Source: an uncultured Coriobacteriaceae bacterium
Lineage (GTDB): Bacteria > Actinomycetota > Coriobacteriia > Coriobacteriales > Eggerthellaceae
DNA: 13,146 nucleotides
Direction of reading: 5' to 3'
Assembly: GCA_946623915.1 (NCBI GenBank)
Contig: CAMORQ010000020.1
Location: 1-13,146, forward strand
Below are positions 6,591 through 13,146 of the stretch, piece after piece. The notes beneath the pieces were generated by a model. The model had not been told where the DNA came from, searched no databases, and saw only the letters and a program-made list of their open reading frames with translations. The position numbers and the translations under genes were made by a program. The stretch's first letter is position 1, and every line of letters begins with the position of its first letter.

Positions 6591-8618
6591 TTAAGACTCC
6601 AGCGAGGAGGCTACCGCGTACAGCTCGTCGCGGAAGGGCACGGTAGTGGCGATCATGCGCACCAACGGGGCTGCCGGCTCGAGGATACCCGCATCGACCA
6701 TGGCCACGAGCGCTTCTGAAGCTATCTGGCGAACACGCGGAGAGGGTCCGACCCCGATACCGTCGCGTTGCAGCATTTCTCGCGCTTCGGCAACATTGGG
6801 GATACCGGGGCGCAGCCCACCGTCGATCGTAGCCATTTCGGAGAGCAGCTCTTCCATTTCCTGGATGACCACTTCGGGACGCGAAAAGGAATGGTGCGAA
6901 CACAGCACGTAGCATGCCAGACCCGATTCGCGGCGCCCCGTCTGCCATAAAGCGTATGCCAGGCGGTAGTAGACGAAGGCCAGCACGTGTTCGAGCGACG
7001 CCAAGGAAAGCGCCTTCTCCAGATACGGTATAGCATCTGCATAGAGCTGCTGGGCGAACAGGGCGTTTACTGCATCGGTGTAGCCGATGGTGCTCGTGGG
7101 CGCCAACTCGATGCACGCTTGCGCCTGCTGAAGGCCCCGCTCGGGCTCCCCCATCTCGCAGTACAAATCGCACAGGATGGACCGAGCGCGGAAACCCGAA
7201 TCCGAATAACGGCAAAAGCGCACGCTTTCATCGAAGTCGCCGAGCGAAACGAGGAAACGCGAAAACGCATCGGAGCAATACAGGGGCACCACCCCGTCGG
7301 GCAAGTCCGCCACGGCAGCATCAGCCTGCGCCGCAACGTCTTCGAGAAGCGCAATGGCCGCAAGGGGCGCCTCTTCCCTGTCCGATTCCGCCGCATGCAC
7401 TTTGTCCCACGAGTCGCTGGGCATGTCGGAAAGCACATCGAGTTCGCGCACTTCGTCGGCCAGAAGCAGGGGTCGCAGCACTTCGGGCAGTGGACGGTCG
7501 TCGTCGATGACCATACGGTGGTTTTCCTGCAGCACGCGGTCGAACTGCGGATCCGACGCAGCGGCGCGCTCTTCAAAGGCCTGCAACCACGCGCCATCCT
7601 GGGTTTCAATGCGGGGCACGATTTCGGAAATAAACGGAAGGCGGTCGACGTAATAGGACAGTGTCGCATCTTCCGCCAGGCTGCAAGGATGGCCGACCAG
7701 GCGAATGCGGCGAATGCCCACGCTCGTTCCGAAAGCGACAGATGACAAAACAGCACCGAGCGACATCGCGTAGCGCCATGCCATCTGGGGCGACTCGGCA
7801 GACGTGTCCAGCCAGGTTCGCTGTTCCTTGTCGTAGCCATGCTGGGGCATCCACGAGTCAAGCGGAATGGCGTAATCCACGCGGAACAGCCCTTCAGCAA
7901 CGTTGCAGTCGAAGTCGTAGGATAGACGGAACGGCACGACGAGCTTTTCGACCGCAAGCGCAAAACGCGTGCGCACATCCCATTCGCCGCCTTTGCGACC
8001 CATTGCCGAATGGACTTCCTGCAACGGATTGGACGCAACGCCGCCCGTCGCGTCCAGGGCGAGCAGGGAAATGCTGTTTATCCAACTGGTGTCTGCTTCG
8101 TAGCAGCATTCTTCGCTCCACACGCGCATTTTGGACCGTTCGACAAACGTCTGGCGCATGAACAACAGCCGGTTCATGGCCGCCTCGGCGGCCAGCACGC
8201 ACGAGAGTTCCTCGCGGGAAAGGTCGGCATGGGCAAATCTCATCCAAAACATGCCTGTGCCGGACAGCCTGATGACCGAAAGGTCGTTGGCCGCCGCGAT
8301 GCTACGAATGCGCGATGCCCCCACCTCGGCGAACAGACGCGCAGCGTAGCGAGCAAACCCGATGCCGGGCTGCTTGTCGTCGGTGGCGCTGGGCCCGAGC
8401 ATGATCATATCGATTGCATCGGGCAACTCGGACGCCGTCAGTTTCCCGAGCAGATCGTCCATTGCCTCGATTTCTTCTTCCTTGGTGAACGGATGGGGAG
8501 GTTGCGGATAGTCACCTTCCTCGGCCTCCGGATAACAGGCCGGAATGCGCGAGTACACCGAACCTTTTCGGCGCCCATGCGCTCCACCGAACAACTTTTC
8601 GAACAGTCCTTCGCTCAC
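6591..8618 (-). CDS. Hypothetical protein with C-terminal TPR-like repeats
   Basis: This 675-residue protein is not recognised. No signal peptide or clear membrane span is seen, so it is probably cytoplasmic. The N-terminus (MSEGLFEKLFGG, then a basic patch) is followed by a mixed alpha/beta region of about 380 residues with no known motif. From about 442 to 578, helical pairs have the TPR pattern, best at 476-509 (FRARSILCDLYCEMGEPERG, then LQQAQACIELAP), 510-541 (ending DAIPYLEKALSLAS) and 546-578 (YYRLAYALWQTGRRESGLACY). TPRs usually bind other proteins. Tail residues 600-675 are helical. The start is GTG with AGGAG about ten bases upstream. It appears to be a single-gene unit: a terminator lies upstream, and a palindrome and C-rich transcript region lie downstream. 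It is probably lineage-specific. Confidence 0.8.
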   Translation of the reverse strand: MSEGLFEKLFGGAHGRRKGSVYSRIPACYPEAEEGDYPQPPHPFTKEEEIEAMDDLLGKLTASELPDAIDMIMLGPSATDDKQPGIGFARYAARLFAEVGASRIRSIAAANDLSVIRLSGTGMFWMRFAHADLSREELSCVLAAEAAMNRLLFMRQTFVERSKMRVWSEECCYEADTSWINSISLLALDATGGVASNPLQEVHSAMGRKGGEWDVRTRFALAVEKLVVPFRLSYDFDCNVAEGLFRVDYAIPLDSWMPQHGYDKEQRTWLDTSAESPQMAWRYAMSLGAVLSSVAFGTSVGIRRIRLVGHPCSLAEDATLSYYVDRLPFISEIVPRIETQDGAWLQAFEERAAASDPQFDRVLQENHRMVIDDDRPLPEVLRPLLLADEVRELDVLSDMPSDSWDKVHAAESDREEAPLAAIALLEDVAAQADAAVADLPDGVVPLYCSDAFSRFLVSLGDFDESVRFCRYSDSGFRARSILCDLYCEMGEPERGLQQAQACIELAPTSTIGYTDAVNALFAQQLYADAIPYLEKALSLASLEHVLAFVYYRLAYALWQTGRRESGLACYVLCSHHSFSRPEVVIQEMEELLSEMATIDGGLRPGIPNVAEAREMLQRDGIGVGPSPRVRQIASEALVAMVDAGILEPAAPLVRMIATTVPFRDELYAVASSLES

Positions 8619-8666
8619 GATGTCTTTTCTCCTGTGCGTTTACTTTGTATGTTGTTAATTGGTTCC

Positions 8667-8672
8667 ATTATA
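8667..8672 (-). promoter_or_regulatory. Probable -10 box of the 675-codon gene
   Basis: TATAAT on the minus strand lies 48 bases before the GTG start, downstream of the terminator of the preceding gene, in an AT-rich leader. No good -35 hexamer is seen. A dyad CGGCA...TGCCG (8673-8691) sits in the spacer region and might be a regulator site. Confidence 0.45.
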
Positions 8673-8736
8673 CGGCAGGCAAAGCATGCCGCTGCAGAAC
8701 CTTGCATCGGTTGCGAAACCGAAATAATGGAATAGC

Positions 8737-8765
8737 AAAAAGCCCCGCTGGCGTTAGACGGGGCT
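8737..8765 (-). terminator. Intrinsic terminator after the 85-codon gene
   Basis: On the minus strand AGCCCCG (8765-8759) pairs with CGGGGCT (8747-8741) around an 11-base loop. It is followed directly by a run of Ts (five counting the stem end). It sits 20 bases after the TAA of the small membrane protein gene and separates it from the 675-codon gene. Confidence 0.88.
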
Positions 8766-8785
8766 GAAAGAGCAGCAGCCGGAGG

Positions 8786-9043
8786 TTACGCCCGGTCCGG
8801 CTGCTGCGTGCTCTCGCTCGACTGAACCTGCGAGATAGGCGCAGTATCAGCCGTTGCCTGTGGCGGCTCTGCGATAGCAAGGAATGCCGAGCGCATGCAC
8901 CAGGCGAGCACGACGACTAGAACAGCAGAGATAAGCAGTCGTATTAACAGCTGCCTTCGTTCCCTGTGCGCCTGGCCCGTGAACACATAATGATGCTGCG
9001 GACCACCGCCGTACACGTACACACCCTGAATTCGTTCGTTCAT
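8786..9043 (-). CDS. Small single-span membrane protein, unknown function
   Basis: This 85-residue protein starts MNERIQGVYVYGGGPQHHYV. After a basic stretch (HRERRQ, 26-31) it has one hydrophobic span of about 32-56 (LLIRLLISAVLVVVLAWCMR). A polar tail rich in Ser, Thr and Gln follows. The basic residues before the span predict a cytoplasmic N-terminus and an outside tail. The frame is open 61 codons further upstream, but that extension has unremarkable, Arg-rich composition. ATG at 9043 fits better, with a weak AGAG site 12 bases upstream and the AT-rich promoter-like DNA lying beyond it. No family is recognised. It is transcribed alone, divergent from the lipoprotein gene and closed by the terminator at 8737-8765. 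Confidence 0.65.
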   Translation of the reverse strand: MNERIQGVYVYGGGPQHHYVFTGQAHRERRQLLIRLLISAVLVVVLAWCMRSAFLAIAEPPQATADTAPISQVQSSESTQQPDRA

Positions 9044-9342
9044 GCTGCGTCTTTTCTCTAGTACGTTTTTATTGCTGCATTGAGATGTATCAGGTGCATC
9101 ATTTATGTTTCTACCATATATTGTGGTTATAGTCCATGGAAATGCGGACATTTTGGGAGAATTCTCAATATGTCGGCCCGCACGCCCTGTCACAGCTGGC
9201 TCACGCGCCTTGCGCGCACGCTTCATGCTGCCAACACGTTGCCGACTTTACTGAAACCTCAATTAACTTCTGTGTTAAATCGCCCCATCGGGTACCCGAG
9301 GTGGTAGCATGTACGCAAGCACGTATATGAAGGGTGGGACAC
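9044..9342. promoter_or_regulatory. Divergent intergenic region with several dyads
   Basis: No gene is supported in these 299 bases, which lie between two divergent genes and must hold both promoters. Visible elements are an imperfect dyad at 9084-9100 (GATGTATC A GGTGCATC), a longer dyad at 9147-9174 (GACAT...GAGAATTCTC...ATGTC) and a 12-bp palindrome TCGGGTACCCGA at 9288-9299. The left half is AT-rich with TATATG/TATAAC-like hexamers for the minus gene. For the plus gene, TTGCCG near 9239 with ATTAAC 17 bases later is a weak promoter candidate. Confidence 0.4.
9147..9174. promoter_or_regulatory. Candidate operator dyad
   Basis: GACATTTTGGGAGAA and the inverse of TTCTCAATATGTC align as GACAT-TTG-AGAA arms with one mismatch and a two-base insertion, around a GAATTC centre. 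It sits between the two divergent start regions, a normal place for a shared regulator site. No named motif is recognised. Confidence 0.3.
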
Positions 9343-10134
9343 ATGAAATATGCAGGAAAAATCACAGCAGCGGCCCTAGCGATATGCACGGCTTGTGCGC
9401 TGGGCGCATGTGCGCCAGCAGCTTCCAGTTCTAGCTCTGCGTCCAGTTCTAGCTCTGCTTCCGCTTCGAGCTCAACCGGAACGTCAGCTAGCGCTTCGGC
9501 GTCGAGCGCCTCCGCATCGAGCGCTTCTTCTTCCTCTTCAAGCGCGGTCAACGACATCGGCGATTACGAAAACGCGCACTTCGGCATTCACTACACCCTC
9601 CCCGAGGGCTGGGCATTCCAGGACAAATCGCGCCTTTCCGAAATAAACACACTGAGCGCCAACATAGCAGACGGCTCTTCGATTGACATGGTAGCCTCGT
9701 CTCCCGACGAAAACGCCACGGTCGTCATCACCATCGAGCCCGCAGGCGAATCAAACGCCGGGCAAACGGCAGAAACCCATCTGCAAGCCGTCGTCAAGCA
9801 GACCACGGAGTCTGTTTCGACAGGCGACAACGCGTCCAGCAGCGCAGCCTCGTCCGACAGCGCAGCCTCGTCCGACAGCGCAGCCTCGTCCGACAGCGCC
9901 ACTTCCTCTGAAAGCAACGTGTCGGTTGTCACCGAAGACGCCACGTTGTCCTTCGATGGGTCCGACCGCGTTCTGCCAGCCGCGTTCACCACGATCACCA
10001 TCGATGGCACCAACATCCACATGGGTCAGACAACGGTAGAAGAAGAAGGTAACTTCCTCGACCTCATCGCAGTCGCCGAAAGCGAGACGGCGGTCGAGGA
10101 TGCGCTTTCGGGCCTTCGCTTGATTCTCGAGTAA
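9343..10134 (+). CDS. Predicted lipoprotein with Ser/Ala-rich linkers
   Basis: This 263-residue protein is probably anchored to the outer face of the membrane. It has a lipoprotein signal peptide (MKYAGKITAAALAICTACAL) and a lipobox LGAC with the modified Cys at 23. Residues 27-68 are a Ser/Ala linker, typical of a wall-spanning spacer. The folded part starts near VNDIGDYENAHFGIHYTLPEGW (69-90), whose FGIHYTLPEGW stretch resembles small PsbP/DUF1795-like lipoprotein domains (weak resemblance only). It is interrupted by a second Ser/Ala/Asp repeat at about 165-191 and resumes to residue 263. The ATG at 9343 was chosen because AAGGGTGGG lies just upstream. A GTG three codons earlier sits inside that ribosome site. 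The gene has its own strong terminator and is convergent with the ABC permease. Function is unknown. Confidence 0.82.
   Translation: MKYAGKITAAALAICTACALGACAPAASSSSSASSSSSASASSSTGTSASASASSASASSASSSSSSAVNDIGDYENAHFGIHYTLPEGWAFQDKSRLSEINTLSANIADGSSIDMVASSPDENATVVITIEPAGESNAGQTAETHLQAVVKQTTESVSTGDNASSSAASSDSAASSDSAASSDSATSSESNVSVVTEDATLSFDGSDRVLPAAFTTITIDGTNIHMGQTTVEEEGNFLDLIAVAESETAVEDALSGLRLILE
9424..9459 (+). repeat. Two 18-bp tandem repeats in the first Ser/Ala linker
   Basis: TCCAGTTCTAGCTCTGCG (9424-9441) is followed by the same unit with one change at its end (9442-9459). It encodes Ser-Ser-Ser-Ser-Ser-Ala twice. The unit is a multiple of three, so copy change keeps the frame. Confidence 0.8.
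9841..9894 (+). repeat. 18-bp minisatellite, three exact copies, in the lipoprotein gene
   Basis: AGCGCAGCCTCGTCCGAC is repeated exactly at 9841-9858, 9859-9876 and 9877-9894, followed by a degenerate fourth unit. It encodes Ser-Ala-Ala-Ser-Ser-Asp three times. Exact copies suggest recent expansion, and the length can vary without frame loss. Confidence 0.92.
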
Positions 10135-10167
10135 TAGACGTATCGCGCTTATAAACCAATCCGAGCG

Positions 10168-10208
10168 AAACGCGGCGGTTCTGCAAAGAACTGCCGCGTT
10201 TGTTTGTT
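10168..10208 (+). terminator. Strong intrinsic terminator of the lipoprotein gene
   Basis: A 15-bp stem (AAACGCGGCGGTTCT, 10168-10182, with AGAACTGCCGCGTTT, 10187-10201; one G-T wobble) closes on a GCAA tetraloop (GNRA type). It is followed by a T-rich tail (TTTGTTTGTT). The stem begins 33 bases after the stop codon. The A-run on its left could let it also stop transcripts arriving from the convergent ABC permease gene. Confidence 0.92.
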
Positions 10209-10397
10209 GGGGGCCCAAACGGACTGGACGGGGCAGCGCGCGAGCGGGCACCTGGGATACGAAAACACTGACAAGCACCCGGGCGAACGAATATGGACAG
10301 GCACGTCGAGCAGATACGCGCAAGCAGGCGATTGCAGCGCGCTGTACCATGCAAACTGCGGCCACAGGTTTGGCGCATGCAGCTTCGGCGCGTGCCG

Positions 10398-10411
10398 CCG
10401 GCACGTGCCGG
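10398..10411. other. 14-bp perfect palindrome downstream of the ABC permease gene
   Basis: CCGGCACGTGCCGG is self-complementary and overlaps a second near-palindrome (GTGCCGCCGGCAC, 10392-10404 region). It lies about 20 bases after the permease stop codon. No T-run follows, so it is not a classical terminator. The rest of 10209-10430 holds no supported gene. Confidence 0.4.
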
Positions 10412-10430
10412 GGCTGCCGCACTCCCCTGC

Positions 10431-13146
10431 TTACTCGCTACGCAGGGCTTCGACCGGATCGCGCCGCGACGCCGCCTGACTGGGTATAAGGCCTGCCAAA
10501 AACGTCAGCAGGACGCTGATCCCCACAAGCACGAGCGCCGCCTCCCAAGGAAGGGACATAACGTTGGGCACATCCCATCCCGCTTCCACGAAACGGTTCA
10601 CCGGAACCGACACTGCCAGCACCACCGCGATGGCAAGCACGCCGGCGATGAGGCCTTCGATAATCGTCTCCGCATTGAAAACGTTGGCGATGTTACCCTT
10701 CGATGCACCCATCGCGCGCAGGATGCCTATTTCCTTTTTGCGCTCGAGCACCGAAATGTAGGTGATGATGCTGATCATGATCGAGCTGACCACGAGCGAG
10801 ATGGACACGAACGCGATAAGGACCAGGCTGATCGCGTCGATGATGCTAGTCACCGAGCCCATGAGGACACCGGCGAAGTCGCTGTACTGGATGACGGAAT
10901 CCTCGTCGCCCTGCTCTTTCATCTTGTTGTTGTACGAATCGATGATGTTGAGCACTCGTTCCTTGGACACGAAGTCGACCGGATAGATGTTCACCGTTTC
11001 GGGCGAATCGAGCTGCGCGTATCCCAGCTTTTTCATGTTGTTGTCGTAGGAAAGCGAGTCGGCGTTCATGAAGTTGGTCAAAAGACTGGTCAGGTCGTCT
11101 TGGCTCATGTTGAACTGGATGGCATTGGCAAACGCCTTCTCGTCGAAGCTGAAACCCTTTTCCATGGTGTCCTGCAGGGTAGACATTTTGTCTTGCAGCT
11201 GGCCGGAAATGGCCTCGGATAGGGTCGTGCCGATGTTCTGCGTGGCCAGGGCCATCTGCTCTTGCATGGCGTAGGCCAACTCGAGCGCCATCAGCTGCGA
11301 AGCCTGCTCGGTCATTTGCTGCATCGCAGTCGCAATGTAGGGCGCGAACTGGTTCTGCATGTAGTCCTGCATCGCATCGTTGAATTCGGTTTGCGCCTGC
11401 TCGCCCACCTGTTCGACAAGCGGCGTGACTATCTTCTGGGCGCTGGGAGTCTGCAGGTATTCCTGGAAGAGCTGGCCGTAGTTCGGCGTCGTTCCCACCG
11501 CGATCTTGTTGTTCTTCAACGCCCACGCCATGAAGTCGGCGGACAGCTCGTCGGTCGCCTTGTTGATGGCTTTCTGCTGATCGGCGCTCAGTTCGGCGGC
11601 GCTTTCGGCAAGACCGGACGATTCGGCGTCGAACTGCGGAGCATTGGCCATAATGTCGCGAAAGGCGTCTTCGCTGAACGCGGACTCGATGACGCTCGAG
11701 TCGATCTGGAACGCGTTGGGGTCGAATTCCATAAGCGACGGATCGATCTCGAGCGCGTTCGGGTCGATTTCCATGTTGGACATGTCGAGCGACTCGGTGT
11801 CGAATTTGAACGCGTCGTTCATCGCCTTTTCATCGACCGTGAACATGGATTCGAAATCGAATTCGGTGCCTTGCGCGTCGCGCAGCTGTTCGAAGGTTTC
11901 GCCCGTAAACACGTCCGTGTCCTGATGGTCGTTTTGCTGCTTGACGATGTCGGACTCGGCGGCAAGCTGCATCAGATGCTCGGTCAGTTCAGGGGTGTAG
12001 GCAATGCCCTGCTGAAGCGCAATCGAGTTCACGTCGGGCGAAGGCTGCAGGACGCCGACCACCTTCATGCGGACGCCGTCGGCGATCTTCTGCTTCATCT
12101 TCTCTTCGTCGTTGGAAATGTCCGTCCAGATCTTCTGTTCGGCGTTGTACTCGTACAAACTGACGCTGGGCACCACAGAAAACTCCATGTCAAGCGCCTT
12201 GTCCACCGTGAAGTCCTGGGCGGTTTCCGGAGCCTTCACTTCCCTGCCGTCGAGGGCGTCTTTGGCCATCTGGTCCATGACGTCGGGGTCGTAATAGCCG
12301 ATGCTGTAGAGCGTGTAGTCCATCAGCCGCCCCGTAGACGACAGCACAAGCGCGCACTCGTCGTAGGATTCGGGCCAACGGCCAGCCACCACGTCCATGT
12401 AGCCTTCCAGCAGCGAACGGTTGTCCATCATCTCGTTGAACACTTCGGACCCTGTGCCTGAAATGCCGAACGCAGACGCGTCTACCCCTCCGGTGAGCGT
12501 GTTGCCCATCGAAGAGGGGTTCAGCTTTTTAACGCCGTTCGACGTGTCGGTCATGTACACCTGCGGCACGATGCCGTAGGTATATTGGACGGTGTGCACG
12601 TAGTTGTCGATGCCCGTCTCTCCAGCATCCAAGTATTCCTTGAATGCGGACAGGTTGTTGCTCTTCACCTGGGCGAACATGTCCGTCATCATGGGGATTT
12701 CCACGATTTTGTCGGTCACGCGCACGGGCTTTTCCTCTTCGACCGTGCCCATTATCCCCTGCATGCCACGGTCGAATTTGCTCTCCTCTTCCTCTTCCGA
12801 CTCCTCGCCTTCTTCGACACCCATGCTCGAACCGAGCAGGCTGCTGAAATCGAAGCTAGATTTCGTGATGGTCAGGGGATAGCTGGTAAGCGCCTGCTCT
12901 TCGGTGTCGGCGATGTAGTTGTTTACGCCGTTGGAAAGCGAAAGGATGGCGGCGATGCCGATGATGCCGATGGACCCGGCGAACGCCGTCATGAACGTGC
13001 GGCCTTTTTTGGTCATCAGGTTGTTGAACGACAGCCCCAACGCCGTAAGGAAAGACATTCTTGCACGCTTGCGCGGCGCTTTTTTGTCTGCCGGCGTAGG
13101 CGCAGACAGCGCGACCGGTGTGGCCGCCGCGGCTGTGGCGGCAGCG
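10431..13146 (-). CDS. FtsX/MacB-type ABC transporter permease, probably C-terminal part of an ATPase-permease fusion (partial)
   Basis: At least 904 codons are open, from the right window edge to TAA. Counting from the first internal Met (codon at 13058-13056), span 1 is at 23-43 in the conserved block LSFNNLMTKKGRTFMTAFAG. A very large ectodomain of about 690 residues follows. Three spans (about 738-766, 797-818, 838-860) then carry the FtsX signatures LERKKEIGILRAMGAS (771-786) and SRRDPVEALRSE at the end. Upstream of that Met the frame continues without stop through an Ala/Pro-rich stretch and KKAPRKRAR. It has no ribosome site, which fits a linker from an ATPase domain beyond the edge. 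From family memory, this N-terminal block is typical of ATPase-permease fusions in Gram-positives. The ectodomain has an acidic patch (VEEGEESEEEEESK, 81-94), seven-residue repeats (423-457) and a Gln/Met-rich helical stretch (about 545-635). Such transporters act in lipoprotein, peptide or envelope-stress export; the substrate is unknown. Confidence 0.88.
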   Translation of the reverse strand, partial: AAATAAAATPVALSAPTPADKKAPRKRARMSFLTALGLSFNNLMTKKGRTFMTAFAGSIGIIGIAAILSLSNGVNNYIADTEEQALTSYPLTITKSSFDFSSLLGSSMGVEEGEESEEEEESKFDRGMQGIMGTVEEEKPVRVTDKIVEIPMMTDMFAQVKSNNLSAFKEYLDAGETGIDNYVHTVQYTYGIVPQVYMTDTSNGVKKLNPSSMGNTLTGGVDASAFGISGTGSEVFNEMMDNRSLLEGYMDVVAGRWPESYDECALVLSSTGRLMDYTLYSIGYYDPDVMDQMAKDALDGREVKAPETAQDFTVDKALDMEFSVVPSVSLYEYNAEQKIWTDISNDEEKMKQKIADGVRMKVVGVLQPSPDVNSIALQQGIAYTPELTEHLMQLAAESDIVKQQNDHQDTDVFTGETFEQLRDAQGTEFDFESMFTVDEKAMNDAFKFDTESLDMSNMEIDPNALEIDPSLMEFDPNAFQIDSSVIESAFSEDAFRDIMANAPQFDAESSGLAESAAELSADQQKAINKATDELSADFMAWALKNNKIAVGTTPNYGQLFQEYLQTPSAQKIVTPLVEQVGEQAQTEFNDAMQDYMQNQFAPYIATAMQQMTEQASQLMALELAYAMQEQMALATQNIGTTLSEAISGQLQDKMSTLQDTMEKGFSFDEKAFANAIQFNMSQDDLTSLLTNFMNADSLSYDNNMKKLGYAQLDSPETVNIYPVDFVSKERVLNIIDSYNNKMKEQGDEDSVIQYSDFAGVLMGSVTSIIDAISLVLIAFVSISLVVSSIMISIITYISVLERKKEIGILRAMGASKGNIANVFNAETIIEGLIAGVLAIAVVLAVSVPVNRFVEAGWDVPNVMSLPWEAALVLVGISVLLTFLAGLIPSQAASRRDPVEALRSE

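Noticed and set aside
6226..7215. 329-codon minus-strand frame overlapping the 675-codon gene end and the intergenic region
   Set aside because: It overlaps a better gene on the same strand and has Arg/Ala/Pro-rich low-quality composition. Only its last 17 codons are kept, as a weak leader-ORF idea.
9044..9226. 61-codon N-terminal extension of the small membrane protein
   Set aside because: It would run through AT-rich promoter-like DNA with dyads, and the extension has no domain features.
9334..9342. GTG at 9334 as start of the lipoprotein gene
   Set aside because: This GTG lies inside the AAGGGTGGG ribosome site; ATG at 9343 is correctly spaced and gives a normal signal peptide.
10398..10411. 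Terminator for the ABC permease gene
   Set aside because: The palindrome has no loop and no T-run on the minus strand; the hairpin at 10168-10201 is a better bidirectional candidate.
11262..12461. 399-codon plus-strand frame opposite the ABC permease gene
   Set aside because: His/Val/Leu/Arg-rich shadow of the ectodomain codons; no motif and no ribosome site noted.

Overview
The window reads as a GC-rich (about 60% by eye) bacterial chromosome, most likely a gut actinobacterium of the Coriobacteriia/Eggerthellaceae type. That placement is an inference from GC content, frequent GTG starts, the set of gene families and the lipoprotein style. No rRNA, tRNA, CRISPR array, transposase or phage gene is visible. 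All genes except one lie on the minus strand.

Left part (1-6300). One minus-strand gene string reads, in transcription order: a GT-A glycosyltransferase (6198-4921), a TauE/SafE-type membrane transporter (4901-4062), a LytS-type histidine kinase with a GAF domain (4060-2708), a LytTR response regulator (2631-1918), a glucose-6-phosphate isomerase (1907-198), and the first 59 codons of hypF, the [NiFe]-hydrogenase maturation carbamoyltransferase, running off the left edge. Gaps are 19, 1, 76, 10 and 19 bases, so this looks like one operon, possibly with an extra promoter before the regulator. The transporter stop and kinase start are one base apart, suggesting a coupled transport and sensing unit. 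A TATAAT box at 6295-6300 probably starts the operon, and its leader may hold a 17-codon ORF.

Middle (6300-9342). A non-coding stretch carries a strongly strand-biased block (G-rich on plus, so C-rich in the minus transcript) and a near-perfect 30-bp AT-rich palindrome. Next come an unrecognised 675-residue protein with C-terminal TPR-like repeats, with its own -10 box, then a clear intrinsic terminator, and then a small single-span membrane protein of 85 residues. About 300 bases separate that gene from a divergent one and contain several dyads.

Right part (9343-13146). The only plus-strand gene is a predicted lipoprotein with Ser/Ala-rich linkers and an 18-bp minisatellite. It ends at a strong GNRA-loop terminator. 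Convergent to it is a very large FtsX/MacB-type ABC permease. Its frame stays open to the right edge, so it is probably the C-terminal part of a fused ATPase-permease whose ATPase lies outside the window.

The most interesting items are the glycosyltransferase/TauE/LytS/LytTR/Pgi operon, the stand-alone Pgi of the transaldolase-fusion type, the 30-bp palindrome, and the repeat-bearing ectodomain of the ABC permease. None of these proves a new system; each is stated with its test.
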